From an uncultured Flavobacteriales bacterium (GTDB lineage Bacteria > Bacteroidota > Bacteroidia > Flavobacteriales > Schleiferiaceae), in assembly GCA_913055685.1 (NCBI GenBank), contig CAJXKC010000001.1, positions 744,001 through 808,000 of the forward strand: a stretch of 64,000 nucleotides of DNA, read 5' to 3'. The translations under genes and the position numbers were made by a program. This document shows positions 1-7,309 of this stretch, one piece after another. The first letter of the stretch is position 1. The number at the start of each line of letters is the position of its first letter. The notes below the pieces were generated by a model, which had not been told where the DNA came from, ran no database searches, and saw only the letters and a program-made list of their open reading frames with translations.

Positions 1-63
1 AGTAGCCTTTTTTAAAAACCTATACTGTAAAAGGTTGATTAACAAAACCTAATTGCGCTTGTC

Positions 64-942
64 ATGTCTACTTTTCGCTTCCCCCAGGTATCATTTTTAC
101 GCTTGGTGGCCAAGGCTTTGCCCGAAGGCTATTCCCTGCACCATTATTTGATGGATCAGTTTGAGATCTCCGAATCGGCTGCTTTCAAGCGCATTCGCGG
201 GGCAGCGGAATTAAAAAGTCATGAGATCGCCCATTTGGTGGCCGCCTATCCCACCTGTTTGGAGAAACTCTTGGCCCAGAGCGAGGATTTGGATCATTAT
301 GCGATGAGTCAGACCAGTTACTTTAGCGATGAAGACGAACTGTGGACCTACCTCAAGCGGATCCACGCTCTTTTCAGTCGCGCTAAAGAGGAAGGCGCTC
401 ATTTATACTATACCGCTTTAGATTTTCCCTTGTTTCACTTCTTGGCCGAGGCCGATATTTTGAATTATAAATATGCCTTTTGGACCAATCGGATCTTAGT
501 GGAAGGTATTTCTCCTTTACGCGCCAATACGCTACGCTTAGCGCGTGAGATTTACGAATTGTACCGAGGCTGTGCTTCTACCGAAATTTGGTCGCCCCGC
601 ATCGTTCAGCGCCAGTCGGAGCAGCTGCGGGCCATGGTTAAGGCCGGTCATTTAGGTGAGGCGCAAGTTTTGGCTTTGGAGCAAGCCTATGCCCGGCAGC
701 AAGCCCAGAGTTTAAAAGACCTAAGGCGAGAAGAAAAGGAAGCCGGCATTGCCTATCGGGTATACCGCGCGCCTTACAATAACTTGAGTAATGGCGGGGT
801 CTTACTCTTTCCCGAGGGCGAGTCGATTTACATGGGATCTTTTAGCAATGCGCAATTCTTAAGGTCGAGTAGCAAGGCGGTGGTAGATAAGTTTAGGGCC
901 GATTTTGATGCCTTAAGGGCCCTGTCGGAGCCGATGTATTAG
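64..942 (+). CDS. Hypothetical protein with possible N-terminal HTH
   Basis: A 292-residue soluble protein with no signal peptide or membrane segment. Residues about 25-60 (around ISESAAFKRIRGAAEL) look like a helix-turn-helix, so a regulatory role is possible. The rest is helical and rich in Arg and Leu. The base composition is like the core genes of the window and it lies on the opposite strand to the cassette array, so it probably marks the chromosomal flank beyond the old end of the array. The ATG is preceded by an AT-rich leader. I do not recognise a named family; the coding call is firm and the function is not. Confidence 0.8.
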   Translation: MSTFRFPQVSFLRLVAKALPEGYSLHHYLMDQFEISESAAFKRIRGAAELKSHEIAHLVAAYPTCLEKLLAQSEDLDHYAMSQTSYFSDEDELWTYLKRIHALFSRAKEEGAHLYYTALDFPLFHFLAEADILNYKYAFWTNRILVEGISPLRANTLRLAREIYELYRGCASTEIWSPRIVQRQSEQLRAMVKAGHLGEAQVLALEQAYARQQAQSLKDLRREEKEAGIAYRVYRAPYNNLSNGGVLLFPEGESIYMGSFSNAQFLRSSSKAVVDKFRADFDALRALSEPMY

Positions 943-1055
943 ATGTCTGTGCTCTATAGCGCTATTGGGAATGTACGGTCCCTTAAAACCAGTTTGATTA
1001 TAGGGGAGCTTACAGATTAGTGTAAATTGCTTACAACTACTTTTTGTACGCTTTA

Positions 1056-1472
1056 TTAATTTTTTCTCCTAAGGTTTAAGGTCTCTGAATCGATAAATTT
1101 AATCAAGTATGCACCATTCCATTGATTGGTCCCCGAAATTGTAACTATCCTTTCATTTGATCCATCACTAATTTCCCATTCACCTTTTGCTGAGCTTGGC
1201 GGATTTCCAGTTCCGCATCTATTCCACCAATGTTCGATAAGAACTCCTTCCTCTTGAAAAGTGATTCCGCCGTATTTCAAGTGCATAGGAAGGTTCTGTG
1301 CTTCCTGAGATTCGTAGGATATTAAATTAATTTCATCGAGTTCTGAGAATGAGCCTGGATTGCTGGGGTCATTCACAAGCCACCTGCCAAGAAGCTTAAC
1401 ATTCTCAATGGGCTTATCAGTAGAGGAGTTTAAGAGAGTAATTAGAGCAAATATTGATACTATGGCCTTCAT
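1056..1472 (-). CDS. Exported hypothetical protein (cassette 17)
   Basis: A 138-residue protein starting with a hydrophobic leader (about residues 1-16), so probably exported. The mature part begins with LLGRWLVNDP and has beta-strand rich sequence with two cysteines or fewer, reminiscent of small lipocalin-like proteins, but no family can be named. It is the most distal cassette. A clear attC is not found after its stop codon, so its downstream site has decayed or been deleted. The ATG at 1470-1472 lies just inside the degraded attC of the previous cassette. Function unknown. Confidence 0.72.
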   Translation of the reverse strand: MKAIVSIFALITLLNSSTDKPIENVKLLGRWLVNDPSNPGSFSELDEINLISYESQEAQNLPMHLKYGGITFQEEGVLIEHWWNRCGTGNPPSSAKGEWEISDGSNERIVTISGTNQWNGAYLIKFIDSETLNLRRKN

Positions 1473-1486
1473 TTTCTTTTAATTGA

Positions 1487-1618
1487 GCGCAAGGGTCTCG
1501 GCATGGCATTAAGGGAAATGCGAAGCGAGCTTGCATTGAATTTTGATTAATTAGGGATTTCAATATCGGGAACAAATGGGGAGGAGGCAAACCTTATTTG
1601 CTACAGGCATTGTTGCCA
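1487..1618 (-). other. attC site of cassette 16, decayed R' box
   Basis: An imperfect palindrome with outer boxes gcgcaag (1487..1493) and gttgcca (1612..1618) and inner arms GGCATGGCATTAAGG / CCTTATTTGCTACAGGC. The R'' box gttgcca matches the cassette's own start box at 2201..2207 apart from the crossover base. The conserved AAC of the outer box reads AAG, which should block recombination. Confidence 0.75.
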
Positions 1619-1624
1619 AGCGTT

Positions 1625-1915
1625 TTATTTGAAGATTGAATCTATTTCTTGTCTTCCGACAATCGCCATGATTTCTACAGAACCTTCATTGACTCGGTAA
1701 AAAATACTGTCGGCACCGCAAGGGCACCGCCTGTAGCCCGGCTTTATGTAATCCACGGATTCAAAGGCATCGGGATTGCTAGCTATTAGTCCAAAATGAA
1801 TAAAAAGGTTCTCAAAGTACTTGTCAGCTTGTGATTCACCGAACCTAAAGGCCCCATAATTGTGTATACGAATCAAGTCTTCTTTAGCCTGTTCGGAGAT
1901 TTTATAATCACCCAT
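1625..1915 (-). CDS. parE: ParE-type toxin (cassette 16)
   Basis: A 96-residue protein of the RelE/ParE toxin fold. Typical features are the N-terminal YKISEQAKEDLIRIHNYGA helix, the FGLIASNPDAF segment, the charged GYRRCPCGADSIFYR strand and the C-terminal VEIMAIVGRQE strand. ParE toxins poison DNA gyrase in studied members; here the target is inferred from the family only. The start overlaps the end of the upstream antitoxin gene by 8 bp, the usual arrangement for parDE. It ends directly before the attC, leaving almost no spare sequence, as is normal for cassettes. Confidence 0.88.
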   Translation of the reverse strand: MGDYKISEQAKEDLIRIHNYGAFRFGESQADKYFENLFIHFGLIASNPDAFESVDYIKPGYRRCPCGADSIFYRVNEGSVEIMAIVGRQEIDSIFK

Positions 1916-2147
1916 TTAGACCTTGTTTGGCCTGAGCAAGAATTTGCTCCTTTGAATCGGTAGTAAATCCACTTTCCTCGCTTGAATTGAGTTTCGCTCT
2001 GAGAAAGTCAACCTGTGACTGCTGTTTTCTTGCTTGTCGAATGAGATCATTAACCAATTCACTTTTGCTGGAATACTCATTCGATTCTACTTGTTTTTTC
2101 AACCATTGGTCGTTGGGTTCTGTCAGAGAAATACTTTGTCTTGCCAT
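1908..2147 (-). CDS. parD: ParD-type antitoxin (cassette 16)
   Basis: A 79-residue antitoxin. The N-terminus MARQSISLTEPNDQWLKKQV fits the ribbon-helix-helix DNA-binding domain of ParD (roughly residues 1-45), followed by a charged, flexible tail that would wrap the toxin. It precedes parE with an 8 bp overlap. The family autoregulates its own promoter, so the cassette probably has its own promoter between 2148 and the previous cassette boundary at about 2206; a TA pair needs this because it must be expressed wherever it lands. Confidence 0.88.
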   Translation of the reverse strand: MARQSISLTEPNDQWLKKQVESNEYSSKSELVNDLIRQARKQQSQVDFLRAKLNSSEESGFTTDSKEQILAQAKQGLNG

Positions 2148-2200
2148 TTCGTAGGTTTGATGTAAATGTACATCAAAATTGCATCATTTTCAATAATGCT

Positions 2201-2336
2201 TGGCAAGGGACCTGGCATGGAATTAAAGGATTTGCGAAGCTAGGTTGCGATGAATTTTGATTAATTAAGGTTTTCCAATATCGAGAACAATGGGCGGAGC
2301 AGCAAGCATTTATTTGCTGTAGCCATTGTGGGCATT
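2201..2336 (-). other. attC site of cassette 15, decayed boxes
   Basis: Palindromic site with inner arms GGCATGGAATTAAAGG and the segment ATTTGCTGTAGCC. The R' box is tggcaag (2201..2207), where all intact sites have AAC. The right-hand box near 2327..2336 reads ttgtgggcat and does not complement the start box of cassette 15 (ctctaac, 2972..2978). The middle is nearly the same as in the other sites of this type (4878, 12893). Confidence 0.72.
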
Positions 2337-2344
2337 AGTATTTT

Positions 2345-2668
2345 TTAATCCACAAAGGTTTCTTTAAATACTTCTTTGCATTTGGAGATTTCCCCACTTG
2401 TAAGGCTTTCGAAAACGCGGATAATTCTTCTTTTATCCACAGTGCGGATTTGATCAATCGCTATCATTCCTTTTTTTCCGTTGTGCTTAACGGCAACCCT
2501 TGTTGGATACCTTTTTAGATTGGTGGTCATAGGGGCAAGTACAATGGTGTTTAAGTACTTGTTCATTTCGTCTGGCGAAACAATTACGCAAGGTCTGGTT
2601 TTCTTTATTTCGCTACCTACTGTGGGGTCCAGGTTTACGAGTACAATGGAGTATTGTTTTAAATCCAT
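2345..2668 (-). CDS. mazF: MazF/PemK-type endoribonuclease toxin (cassette 15)
   Basis: A 107-residue PemK/MazF family toxin, the usual length. Recognisable segments are VLVNLDPTVGSEIKKTRPCVIVSP near the N-terminus (the GSEIKKTRPC loop carries the catalytic Arg region), NTIVLAPMTT in the middle, and the conserved Thr/Asp region GMIAIDQIRTVDK. Family members cleave mRNA at short sequences. The gene follows its antitoxin with a 10 bp overlap. A standard two-gene TA cassette. Confidence 0.92.
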   Translation of the reverse strand: MDLKQYSIVLVNLDPTVGSEIKKTRPCVIVSPDEMNKYLNTIVLAPMTTNLKRYPTRVAVKHNGKKGMIAIDQIRTVDKRRIIRVFESLTSGEISKCKEVFKETFVD

Positions 2669-2904
2669 TCTTCAAGGCTTTCCTCGTCAAAGACATCATT
2701 CATGAGTAACTTATCGTCTCCATTTTCACTCATTTTTTTAAATTCCTTCTCCCAATTTTTTCGAGGTGAATTGATGGGCCTAATAATAATTTGACCTTTT
2801 TCAAGAATAAGCTCAACCTTGTCCTTTATGTTATATTTCTCCAAAATGGTTTTGCTTAACCGCAGCCCCTTTGAATTTCCAATTTTAATAATTGACGTTT
2901 CCAT
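2659..2904 (-). CDS. mazE: MazE/AbrB-type antitoxin (cassette 15)
   Basis: An 81-residue antitoxin. The N-terminal half, METSIIKIGNSKGLRLSKTI, is a textbook SpoVT/AbrB swapped-hairpin DNA-binding domain, followed by ELILEKGQIIIRP; the acidic tail should bind and block MazF. An in-frame longer reading starts at 2937, but the ATG at 2902-2904 places the start exactly where the family begins, so it is preferred. It overlaps mazF by 10 bp and would control its own promoter. Confidence 0.9.
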   Translation of the reverse strand: METSIIKIGNSKGLRLSKTILEKYNIKDKVELILEKGQIIIRPINSPRKNWEKEFKKMSENGDDKLLMNDVFDEESLEEWI

Positions 2905-3032
2905 TGCACAGTGAATGTTATTACAAAGTAAATACAATTTTTGAGAAAAATCTAAGATTTCACTCTATTAACTCTAACGGACCCAGCATGGCATTAAAGG
3001 AGATGCGAAGCGAGGTTTTAAGCTCAGTTCAA

Positions 3033-3244
3033 CCTAAGCTTGCATTAGATTAAATTTCTAACAAAATAGAAAGAACAGAAGAGCGGAATAAGGTCACTAT
3101 AGCCGAAGGAGTAATAGACTCCGTCAACATTGAAGATCCCCGCCCTTCTTCTACTGCATCATGTTCAGTTCATTAGGCCTTTTAGAGCCTGTTTCAAGGT
3201 TGTTATGAGACAAGTAGAAAGTGTTCTTCCCAATTCAAATTGTT
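3033..3244 (+). ncRNA. Probable bridge RNA region of the IS110 element
   Basis: Characterised IS110-group elements transcribe a bridge RNA from the non-coding left end that pairs with both target and donor DNA. This 212 bp segment has no open frame and contains nested complementarity: AGAAGAGCGG at 3077..3086 pairs with CCGCCCTTCT at 3140..3149 with one mismatch, enclosing a perfect GGAGT-aatag-ACTCC hairpin at 3108..3122. The function is inferred from the family; exact RNA ends are unknown. Confidence 0.55.
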
Positions 3245-4222
3245 ATGGATAAAATTAAGGAAAAGCTAGGGATTGATGTAAGTAAAGCGACCGTTGATTG
3301 TTACACAGAGACATTGGGTCACAGTCAATACATCAATAACGAGAAGGGCTGGAAGGAGTTAGTTTCGTCATTTTTGGCAGATAGCTATCATGTAGTGATG
3401 GAGGCTACTGGCACATATCATTATGGCTTAGCTGTTTATCTCTACGAGCAGGGTATTGCTGTATCCGTTGTTAACCCCTTAGTGATTAAGCGCTTCATTC
3501 AGATGAAGCTTCAACGCAACAAGACAGATAAGAGTGATGCGCGAATGATCTACGAGTATGCCTGCCATTCAAATCCGGATCAGTGGCAGCCTGATAGTGA
3601 ATACGTAGAGACAAGCAAGAATTACCTGTCTAGCTTGGAGTTGTATGCACGCCAATCAACCATGCTCAAGAATAGATTACACAGTCTCACTGCTAAAGGC
3701 ATTAAAAGAGGGCGTGTGATTACCTCCCTGAAGCGACAAATCAGACAGGTCCAACATGAGATAGATTATCTAGAAGAGGATTTGGAAGTATTAGTAAAAG
3801 CAAACGAACCAGAGTTGTATACGGCTTTAAGGAGTATACAAGGAATAGGAAAAAAGACGGCTATGCTACTGATTGCTAATACCAATGGCTTTAAGGATTT
3901 TGATAGCTCTAAACAAGTAAGTGCGTTCTTTGGATTAGCCCCCACCCACAGAGAGTCTGGAAGTAGTATCAGAGGAAGAAGTAGAATTAGTAAGAAAGGA
4001 AACCCCAGGGTGAGGAGTCACTTATTTCTTTGCAGTTTCACAGCCAGCCAGTGCAACCCACAATGCAGAGCCCTGTATCAAAGAATCATTGCTAAAGGAA
4101 AATCCAAGAAGCTTGCACTAATCGCAGTAGCTAACAAACTAATTAAACAGGCCTATGGAATCAGTAAATCAGGGCTAATCTATGATCCATACTACAGAAG
4201 CACTATGCCCAAGTCGAATTAA
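3245..4222 (+). CDS. IS110-family DEDD transposase
   Basis: A 325-residue transposase. The N-terminal RuvC-like domain shows the four acidic residues: D11 in GIDVSK, E53 in MEATGTYH, and D95 and D98 in KTDKSDAR. A coiled region spans about residues 130-190. The C-terminal Transposase_20 domain has IQGIGKKTAMLLI (an HhH-like motif, about 198-210) and FFGLAPTHRESGSSIRG, in which Ser238-Ser241 include the candidate catalytic serine. An earlier in-frame GTG at 3221 exists, but the ATG at 3245 gives the usual family start MDK..GIDVSK. No frameshift is seen, so the element may be active. Confidence 0.93.
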   Translation: MDKIKEKLGIDVSKATVDCYTETLGHSQYINNEKGWKELVSSFLADSYHVVMEATGTYHYGLAVYLYEQGIAVSVVNPLVIKRFIQMKLQRNKTDKSDARMIYEYACHSNPDQWQPDSEYVETSKNYLSSLELYARQSTMLKNRLHSLTAKGIKRGRVITSLKRQIRQVQHEIDYLEEDLEVLVKANEPELYTALRSIQGIGKKTAMLLIANTNGFKDFDSSKQVSAFFGLAPTHRESGSSIRGRSRISKKGNPRVRSHLFLCSFTASQCNPQCRALYQRIIAKGKSKKLALIAVANKLIKQAYGISKSGLIYDPYYRSTMPKSN

Positions 4223-4276
4223 AAAACATCACTTTTTTCTTGGTTTTAAGCTCAGTTCAATGTTGGGCACTGGCTT

Positions 4277-4594
4277 TTATTTTTTTCTTTTCAGCTTTTT
4301 TGGGTTTTGTCTCGTGTCAAATACGTCTGCTATCCTAATTTGACTTAGTTCATGATCCAGACTGTAAATGATCTTGTAGCTTTTATAAAGCACATATCGA
4401 TATTCAATCTTTAAGTCTATTAGCGAGAGCTCCAATTGACCTAGCTCCGGGTTTTTAATTAGACTATCCGGCGCTTTAATTATCCCGCGAGCGATTTTCT
4501 TAGCAACTTTTACAGAAGCCTCTTCCACATAGTAAGCGTAAATATTGGCAATTTGCTGTTCAGCAAAGCTAGACCATAGAATAGTCCAAGTCAT
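4277..4594 (-). CDS. RelE/ParE-type toxin (cassette 14)
   Basis: A 105-residue toxin of the RelE/ParE superfamily. The N-terminus TILWSSFAEQQIANIYAYYVEEAS, the EYRYVLYKSYKIIYSLD strand pair and the closing RIADVFDTRQNPKKL are diagnostic. Its start codon overlaps the antitoxin stop by one base (ATGA type). It differs clearly from the ParE of cassette 16, so the array holds two unrelated members of the superfamily. The stop lies 8 bp from the attC R'' box. Confidence 0.9.
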   Translation of the reverse strand: MTWTILWSSFAEQQIANIYAYYVEEASVKVAKKIARGIIKAPDSLIKNPELGQLELSLIDLKIEYRYVLYKSYKIIYSLDHELSQIRIADVFDTRQNPKKLKRKK

Positions 4595-4851
4595 TATTGA
4601 AAACGCTCAAGCAATTGTTCGGTAGTTTTATAATTGCCGTTTTTGAAATCGGCCTCCGATTGCTTAACACGCTTGATCATTTCTTCTTTTGAGAAAGGAT
4701 TCTCCGGCTCTCCTTTTTGTCTTTTGAGCAGAGCTTCAAATTTAGCTACAGCTTCCTCACTGGAAATCTTAAGGAATTCCTGAATGAACTCGAGTTTTCT
4801 AGTTTGTAGATCCATCTGGGAGAGTTTTTTCAAAGATAACGATTGTTTCAC
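4594..4851 (-). CDS. Antitoxin partner of the RelE/ParE toxin (cassette 14)
   Basis: An 85-residue charged protein directly upstream of, and overlapping by one base, the toxin gene. The middle (LEFIQEFLKISSEEAVAKFEALLKRQ) and the tail (FKNGNYKTTEQLLERFQ) resemble small Bacteroidota antitoxins that pair with ParE-like toxins; no canonical RHH, HTH or AbrB motif is evident. Assigned as antitoxin mainly from position, size and the EALLKRQK..NPFSKEEM pattern. Confidence 0.8.
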   Translation of the reverse strand: MKQSLSLKKLSQMDLQTRKLEFIQEFLKISSEEAVAKFEALLKRQKGEPENPFSKEEMIKRVKQSEADFKNGNYKTTEQLLERFQ

Positions 4852-4877
4852 TTTACCCGCAATCTTGTTTGGCTTGT

Positions 4878-5013
4878 GCCCAACGGACCCGGCTATGGCA
4901 AGTAAAGGAAATGCGAAGCTAGGTTGCGTTGAATTTTGATTAATTAAGGTTTTCCAATATCGGGAACAATAGGCGAGGAGGCAAGCCTTTATTTGCTATA
5001 GCCATTGTTGTGC
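4878..5013 (-). other. attC site of cassette 13
   Basis: Outer boxes gcccaac (4878..4884) and gttgtgc (5007..5013), inner arms GGCTATGGCAAGTAAAGG / CCTTTATTTGCTATAGCC, central spacer of about 80 bp shared with other sites of this type. The R'' box gttgtgc is the exact complement of the start box of the same cassette (gcacaac, 5696..5702). Confidence 0.92.
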
Positions 5014-5021
5014 CCTGTTAT

Positions 5022-5678
5022 TTATTCTTTTATGAGCTTGACTCTGTAGTGTTTCTTGTCTTCTCTTACCGTTAAAAAGTATATACCTTTTCTCAATTCT
5101 GAAACATCAACTCTATTTCTCCCAATTATTTTGAATGCAACTGGATTTCCAATTGAATTTGTGATGGTAATATTTTCCCTTCGCAAATCAGTAGGAAACT
5201 CAATTTCCATATCCTTTTTCACGGGGTTTGGAAATACACTCAATTTGTAAGGGTGATATTCATTTTGGTCTAATGGGATGTAAACATTCGCGTAAACTGT
5301 GTCACGATACCCAGGCCAGAGATTCCAAGTACAATTACTTGAATTAGTATCCCCATCCTTGTAAGACAAAATTTTGACTTGTTTAATGCCCGGTGATAGG
5401 TTATTCTGTAATGTAAATGTGGTGTCAAAATGCAGCCAGGCAAAGCTAATAGCGCAAGGGAGAAAGTGTATTGTTAGTTCGAGGGTGTCTCGATATATGC
5501 TATCACTTGATGATACGATTGCATTGGCGTCCAGGACTTCAATTCTACCAAATACTCTTATTGATAACTCTTGGTTAAGACCATCAAACGAGACCCTTGC
5601 TGAATCTAGATATTGACCTTTTACTGTGACTGAAGCTAACAGAATTAAAAGCACAATTAACGGTTGGAAGTTTTTCAT
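5022..5678 (-). CDS. Secreted protein with T9SS C-terminal sorting domain (cassette 13)
   Basis: A 218-residue exported protein. Residues 1-21 form a signal peptide ending VKG-Q. The C-terminal about 75 residues (LSVFPNPVKKDMEIEFP ... NRVDVSELRKGIYFLTV) are a type A T9SS sorting domain: FPNP start, ITITNSIGNPV core and GIYFLTV close. The passenger (about residues 22-140) is short and unrecognised. The protein should cross the inner membrane by Sec, then the outer membrane by T9SS. A mobile cassette carrying a cargo that depends on the host phylum's own secretion machine is notable. The stop lies 8 bp from the attC. Confidence 0.85.
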   Translation of the reverse strand: MKNFQPLIVLLILLASVTVKGQYLDSARVSFDGLNQELSIRVFGRIEVLDANAIVSSSDSIYRDTLELTIHFLPCAISFAWLHFDTTFTLQNNLSPGIKQVKILSYKDGDTNSSNCTWNLWPGYRDTVYANVYIPLDQNEYHPYKLSVFPNPVKKDMEIEFPTDLRRENITITNSIGNPVAFKIIGRNRVDVSELRKGIYFLTVREDKKHYRVKLIKE

Positions 5679-5695
5679 GTGGCTTGTCTAATAGG

Positions 5696-5832
5696 GCACA
5701 ACGGACCAGGCTATGGCAAGTAAAAGGAGCTGCGAAGCTAGGTTGCGTTGAGTTTTGATTAATTAGGGTTGTCAATATCGGAAAGCCTGCGGTATTGGCC
5801 AAGACCTTTATTTGCTATAGCCATTGTTGCCC
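5696..5832 (-). other. attC site of cassette 12
   Basis: Outer boxes gcacaac (5696..5702) and gttgccc (5826..5832), inner arms GGCTATGGCAAGTAAAAGG / CCTTTATTTGCTATAGCC. The R'' box complements the start box of cassette 12 (gggcaac, 7161..7167). The spacer differs from sister sites only near the apex. Confidence 0.92.
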
Positions 5833-5902
5833 GTAGTTTTATTTTTTCTCTTTAACGCCCAATGATAATCCCTTTTCCACTTATAGATTAAAAGCCTTAC
5901 AA

Positions 5903-5910
5903 TAACTTTG
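5903..5910 (+). promoter_or_regulatory. Candidate promoter -7 element for the reversed cassette gene
   Basis: TAACTTTG matches the Bacteroidota -7 consensus TAnnTTTG and lies about 31 bp before the ATG at 5942 on the plus strand. No good -33 TTTG is present at 19-21 bp; a TTTT run at 5873..5876 is slightly too far. Tentative. Confidence 0.35.
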
Positions 5911-5941
5911 TTGTCAACTTGATAACAATTGCCCCCTGATT

Positions 5942-7117
5942 ATGGGCGCTAGTAAATTTATCTGCATGCTTAAATACATTGTTGCCAAAAGGGTGGCTAC
6001 CACTCTACTACTGCTTATAATTTTTAGTTCTGTAAAGGGGCAGATTATACGCCCAAAACTATCATTGGGCCTTACAAATTATAGTTATTTACATGAAAAT
6101 GTTCTCGGTTCGATCCACGAGAATACGTTTACCAAAAGTATTATTACGGCACCTACTATAGGACTAAAATTAGATTTTCCAAAATATCACTTTGGAATTG
6201 AGTCAAATTATTATCAAGCCGCTGCAACAACAGTCCTAACGGATAGGTATCTGCTTTATGGTAAGCATTATTTTGATGTTGGTATTTATGGTTCTTATAA
6301 TGGATTTAGCGTTGCTGCATTTTACAATCACATTAACTTTAGAAACTATAAGTATTTTGGATTCGGAGACATAATGGATCTGGCTTATGAGCAAGGGGTT
6401 GGCCTAGGAATAGGGTATACTAAGGGATCGTATGATTTTTCATTAAGGCTTGAAAGAGCATGGGAGTGGAATCCAAGTAACACCAGGTTTCCACTTTCAA
6501 CTCGGGTTGAGATATTTTGCCTAAGATTGTTGCGAAACTTTGATTTGATTGAATTATCTAAAGAAGAGTCAACCCAGTTGGAAGGATTGGACAATGAGTT
6601 TTTCAACCTTCAATTTGGATTAATAGGCTCAGGTAATGGTCTTCATGGGTTGGTTGGATCGATGACCTACGCCAAGTTAGCACCGTCCATTGGGGTAGAG
6701 ATAAAGTATAAGGAATTTGGTGTTTACCTAAGAAGAAGTATGTGGGTGAATCTTGACCTCGAATTATCTGAAGCGGGTAAATTTAGTTCTGTAAATAATC
6801 AAATAGGACTGTCATATGACTTGGATTTGGTAGGCCTTTATGGTTTTAATATAGGTGTCCACCATGTTTGGAATTACACCCGTGGTCAGCAGCATTTAAA
6901 TTTACTTGAAGATCCATTGGGAGAAGAATTGGAGTTAGAAGAATTTGTATCCTACTTCCCTCAAAATCAAGGATTAGGTCTAGCTGTTAGCTATGAGCTA
7001 AATCGTCATCTAGAGTTTCTCCTGATATCTGATTTTTATTACAAAGCAGCTGCACGGCTGGGTAAAGGCTTCAACTCTGAAAGCTTAAGGTTGGGTTTAT
7101 TATACAATCTGCGTTAA
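5942..7117 (+). CDS. Exported beta-barrel-like protein, reversed in cassette 12
   Basis: A 391-residue protein, the largest cargo in the array and the only one on the plus strand, that is, back to front within its cassette. A signal peptide lies near the start (LKYIVAKRVATTLLLLIIFSSVKGQ); the start may be the ATG at 5942 or the one at 5966, which gives a cleaner leader. The rest shows many alternating aromatic strands (VGIYGSYNGFSVAAFYNHINF, FGVYLRRSMWVNLDLEL) and ends SLRLGLLYNLR, typical of an outer membrane barrel. It cannot be expressed from a common array promoter and so needs its own. Function unknown. Confidence 0.8.
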   Translation: MGASKFICMLKYIVAKRVATTLLLLIIFSSVKGQIIRPKLSLGLTNYSYLHENVLGSIHENTFTKSIITAPTIGLKLDFPKYHFGIESNYYQAAATTVLTDRYLLYGKHYFDVGIYGSYNGFSVAAFYNHINFRNYKYFGFGDIMDLAYEQGVGLGIGYTKGSYDFSLRLERAWEWNPSNTRFPLSTRVEIFCLRLLRNFDLIELSKEESTQLEGLDNEFFNLQFGLIGSGNGLHGLVGSMTYAKLAPSIGVEIKYKEFGVYLRRSMWVNLDLELSEAGKFSSVNNQIGLSYDLDLVGLYGFNIGVHHVWNYTRGQQHLNLLEDPLGEELELEEFVSYFPQNQGLGLAVSYELNRHLEFLLISDFYYKAAARLGKGFNSESLRLGLLYNLR

Positions 7118-7160
7118 CCTGGCAATTAAGGAAGCTTTGAACCTCGAAGGGTTTAATTAC

Positions 7161-7290
7161 GGGCAACGGTTTGCATATGGCTTGTGGCGGTTTCGAAGCA
7201 CTTTCCTGTCCACCGAAACTAAACCTGGCTACGGAGCGAAAACCTTGCTGATAGTTGTTCACCCGCCATAAGTTATATGCTTTGTTAGCT
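7161..7290 (-). other. attC site of cassette 11
   Basis: Outer boxes gggcaac (7161..7167) and gttagct (7284..7290), inner arms TTTGCATATGGCTTGTGGCGG / CCGCCATAAGTTATATGC. The R'' box complements the start box of cassette 11 (agctaac, 7690..7696). Nearly identical to the site at 9216..9345. Confidence 0.93.
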
Positions 7291-7309
7291 GCTGGCTTTT
7301 TTTCTTTTT

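Larger units (their letters stand above)
3014..4260 (+). mobile_element. IS110-family insertion sequence
   Basis: A DEDD-type transposase gene with about 210 bp of non-coding DNA before it and about 20-40 bp after it. The segment ggttttaagctcagttcaa occurs at both ends (3014..3032 and 4242..4260) as a perfect 19 bp direct repeat. There are no terminal inverted repeats, as expected for IS110. The layout with the long non-coding part at the left end fits the IS110 group rather than the IS1111 group. It sits inside an attC site. Confidence 0.9.
2972..4268 (-). other. attC site of cassette 14, interrupted by an IS110 element
   Basis: The left arm is intact: box ctctaac (2972..2978), then GGACCCAGCATGGCATTAAAGG and GCGAAGCGAGG as in sister sites. 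It then runs into the IS at 3014. On the far side only the outer box gttgggc (4262..4268) is left; the inner right arm expected there is absent. The surviving box complements the cassette start box gcccaac at 4878..4884. Confidence 0.8.
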
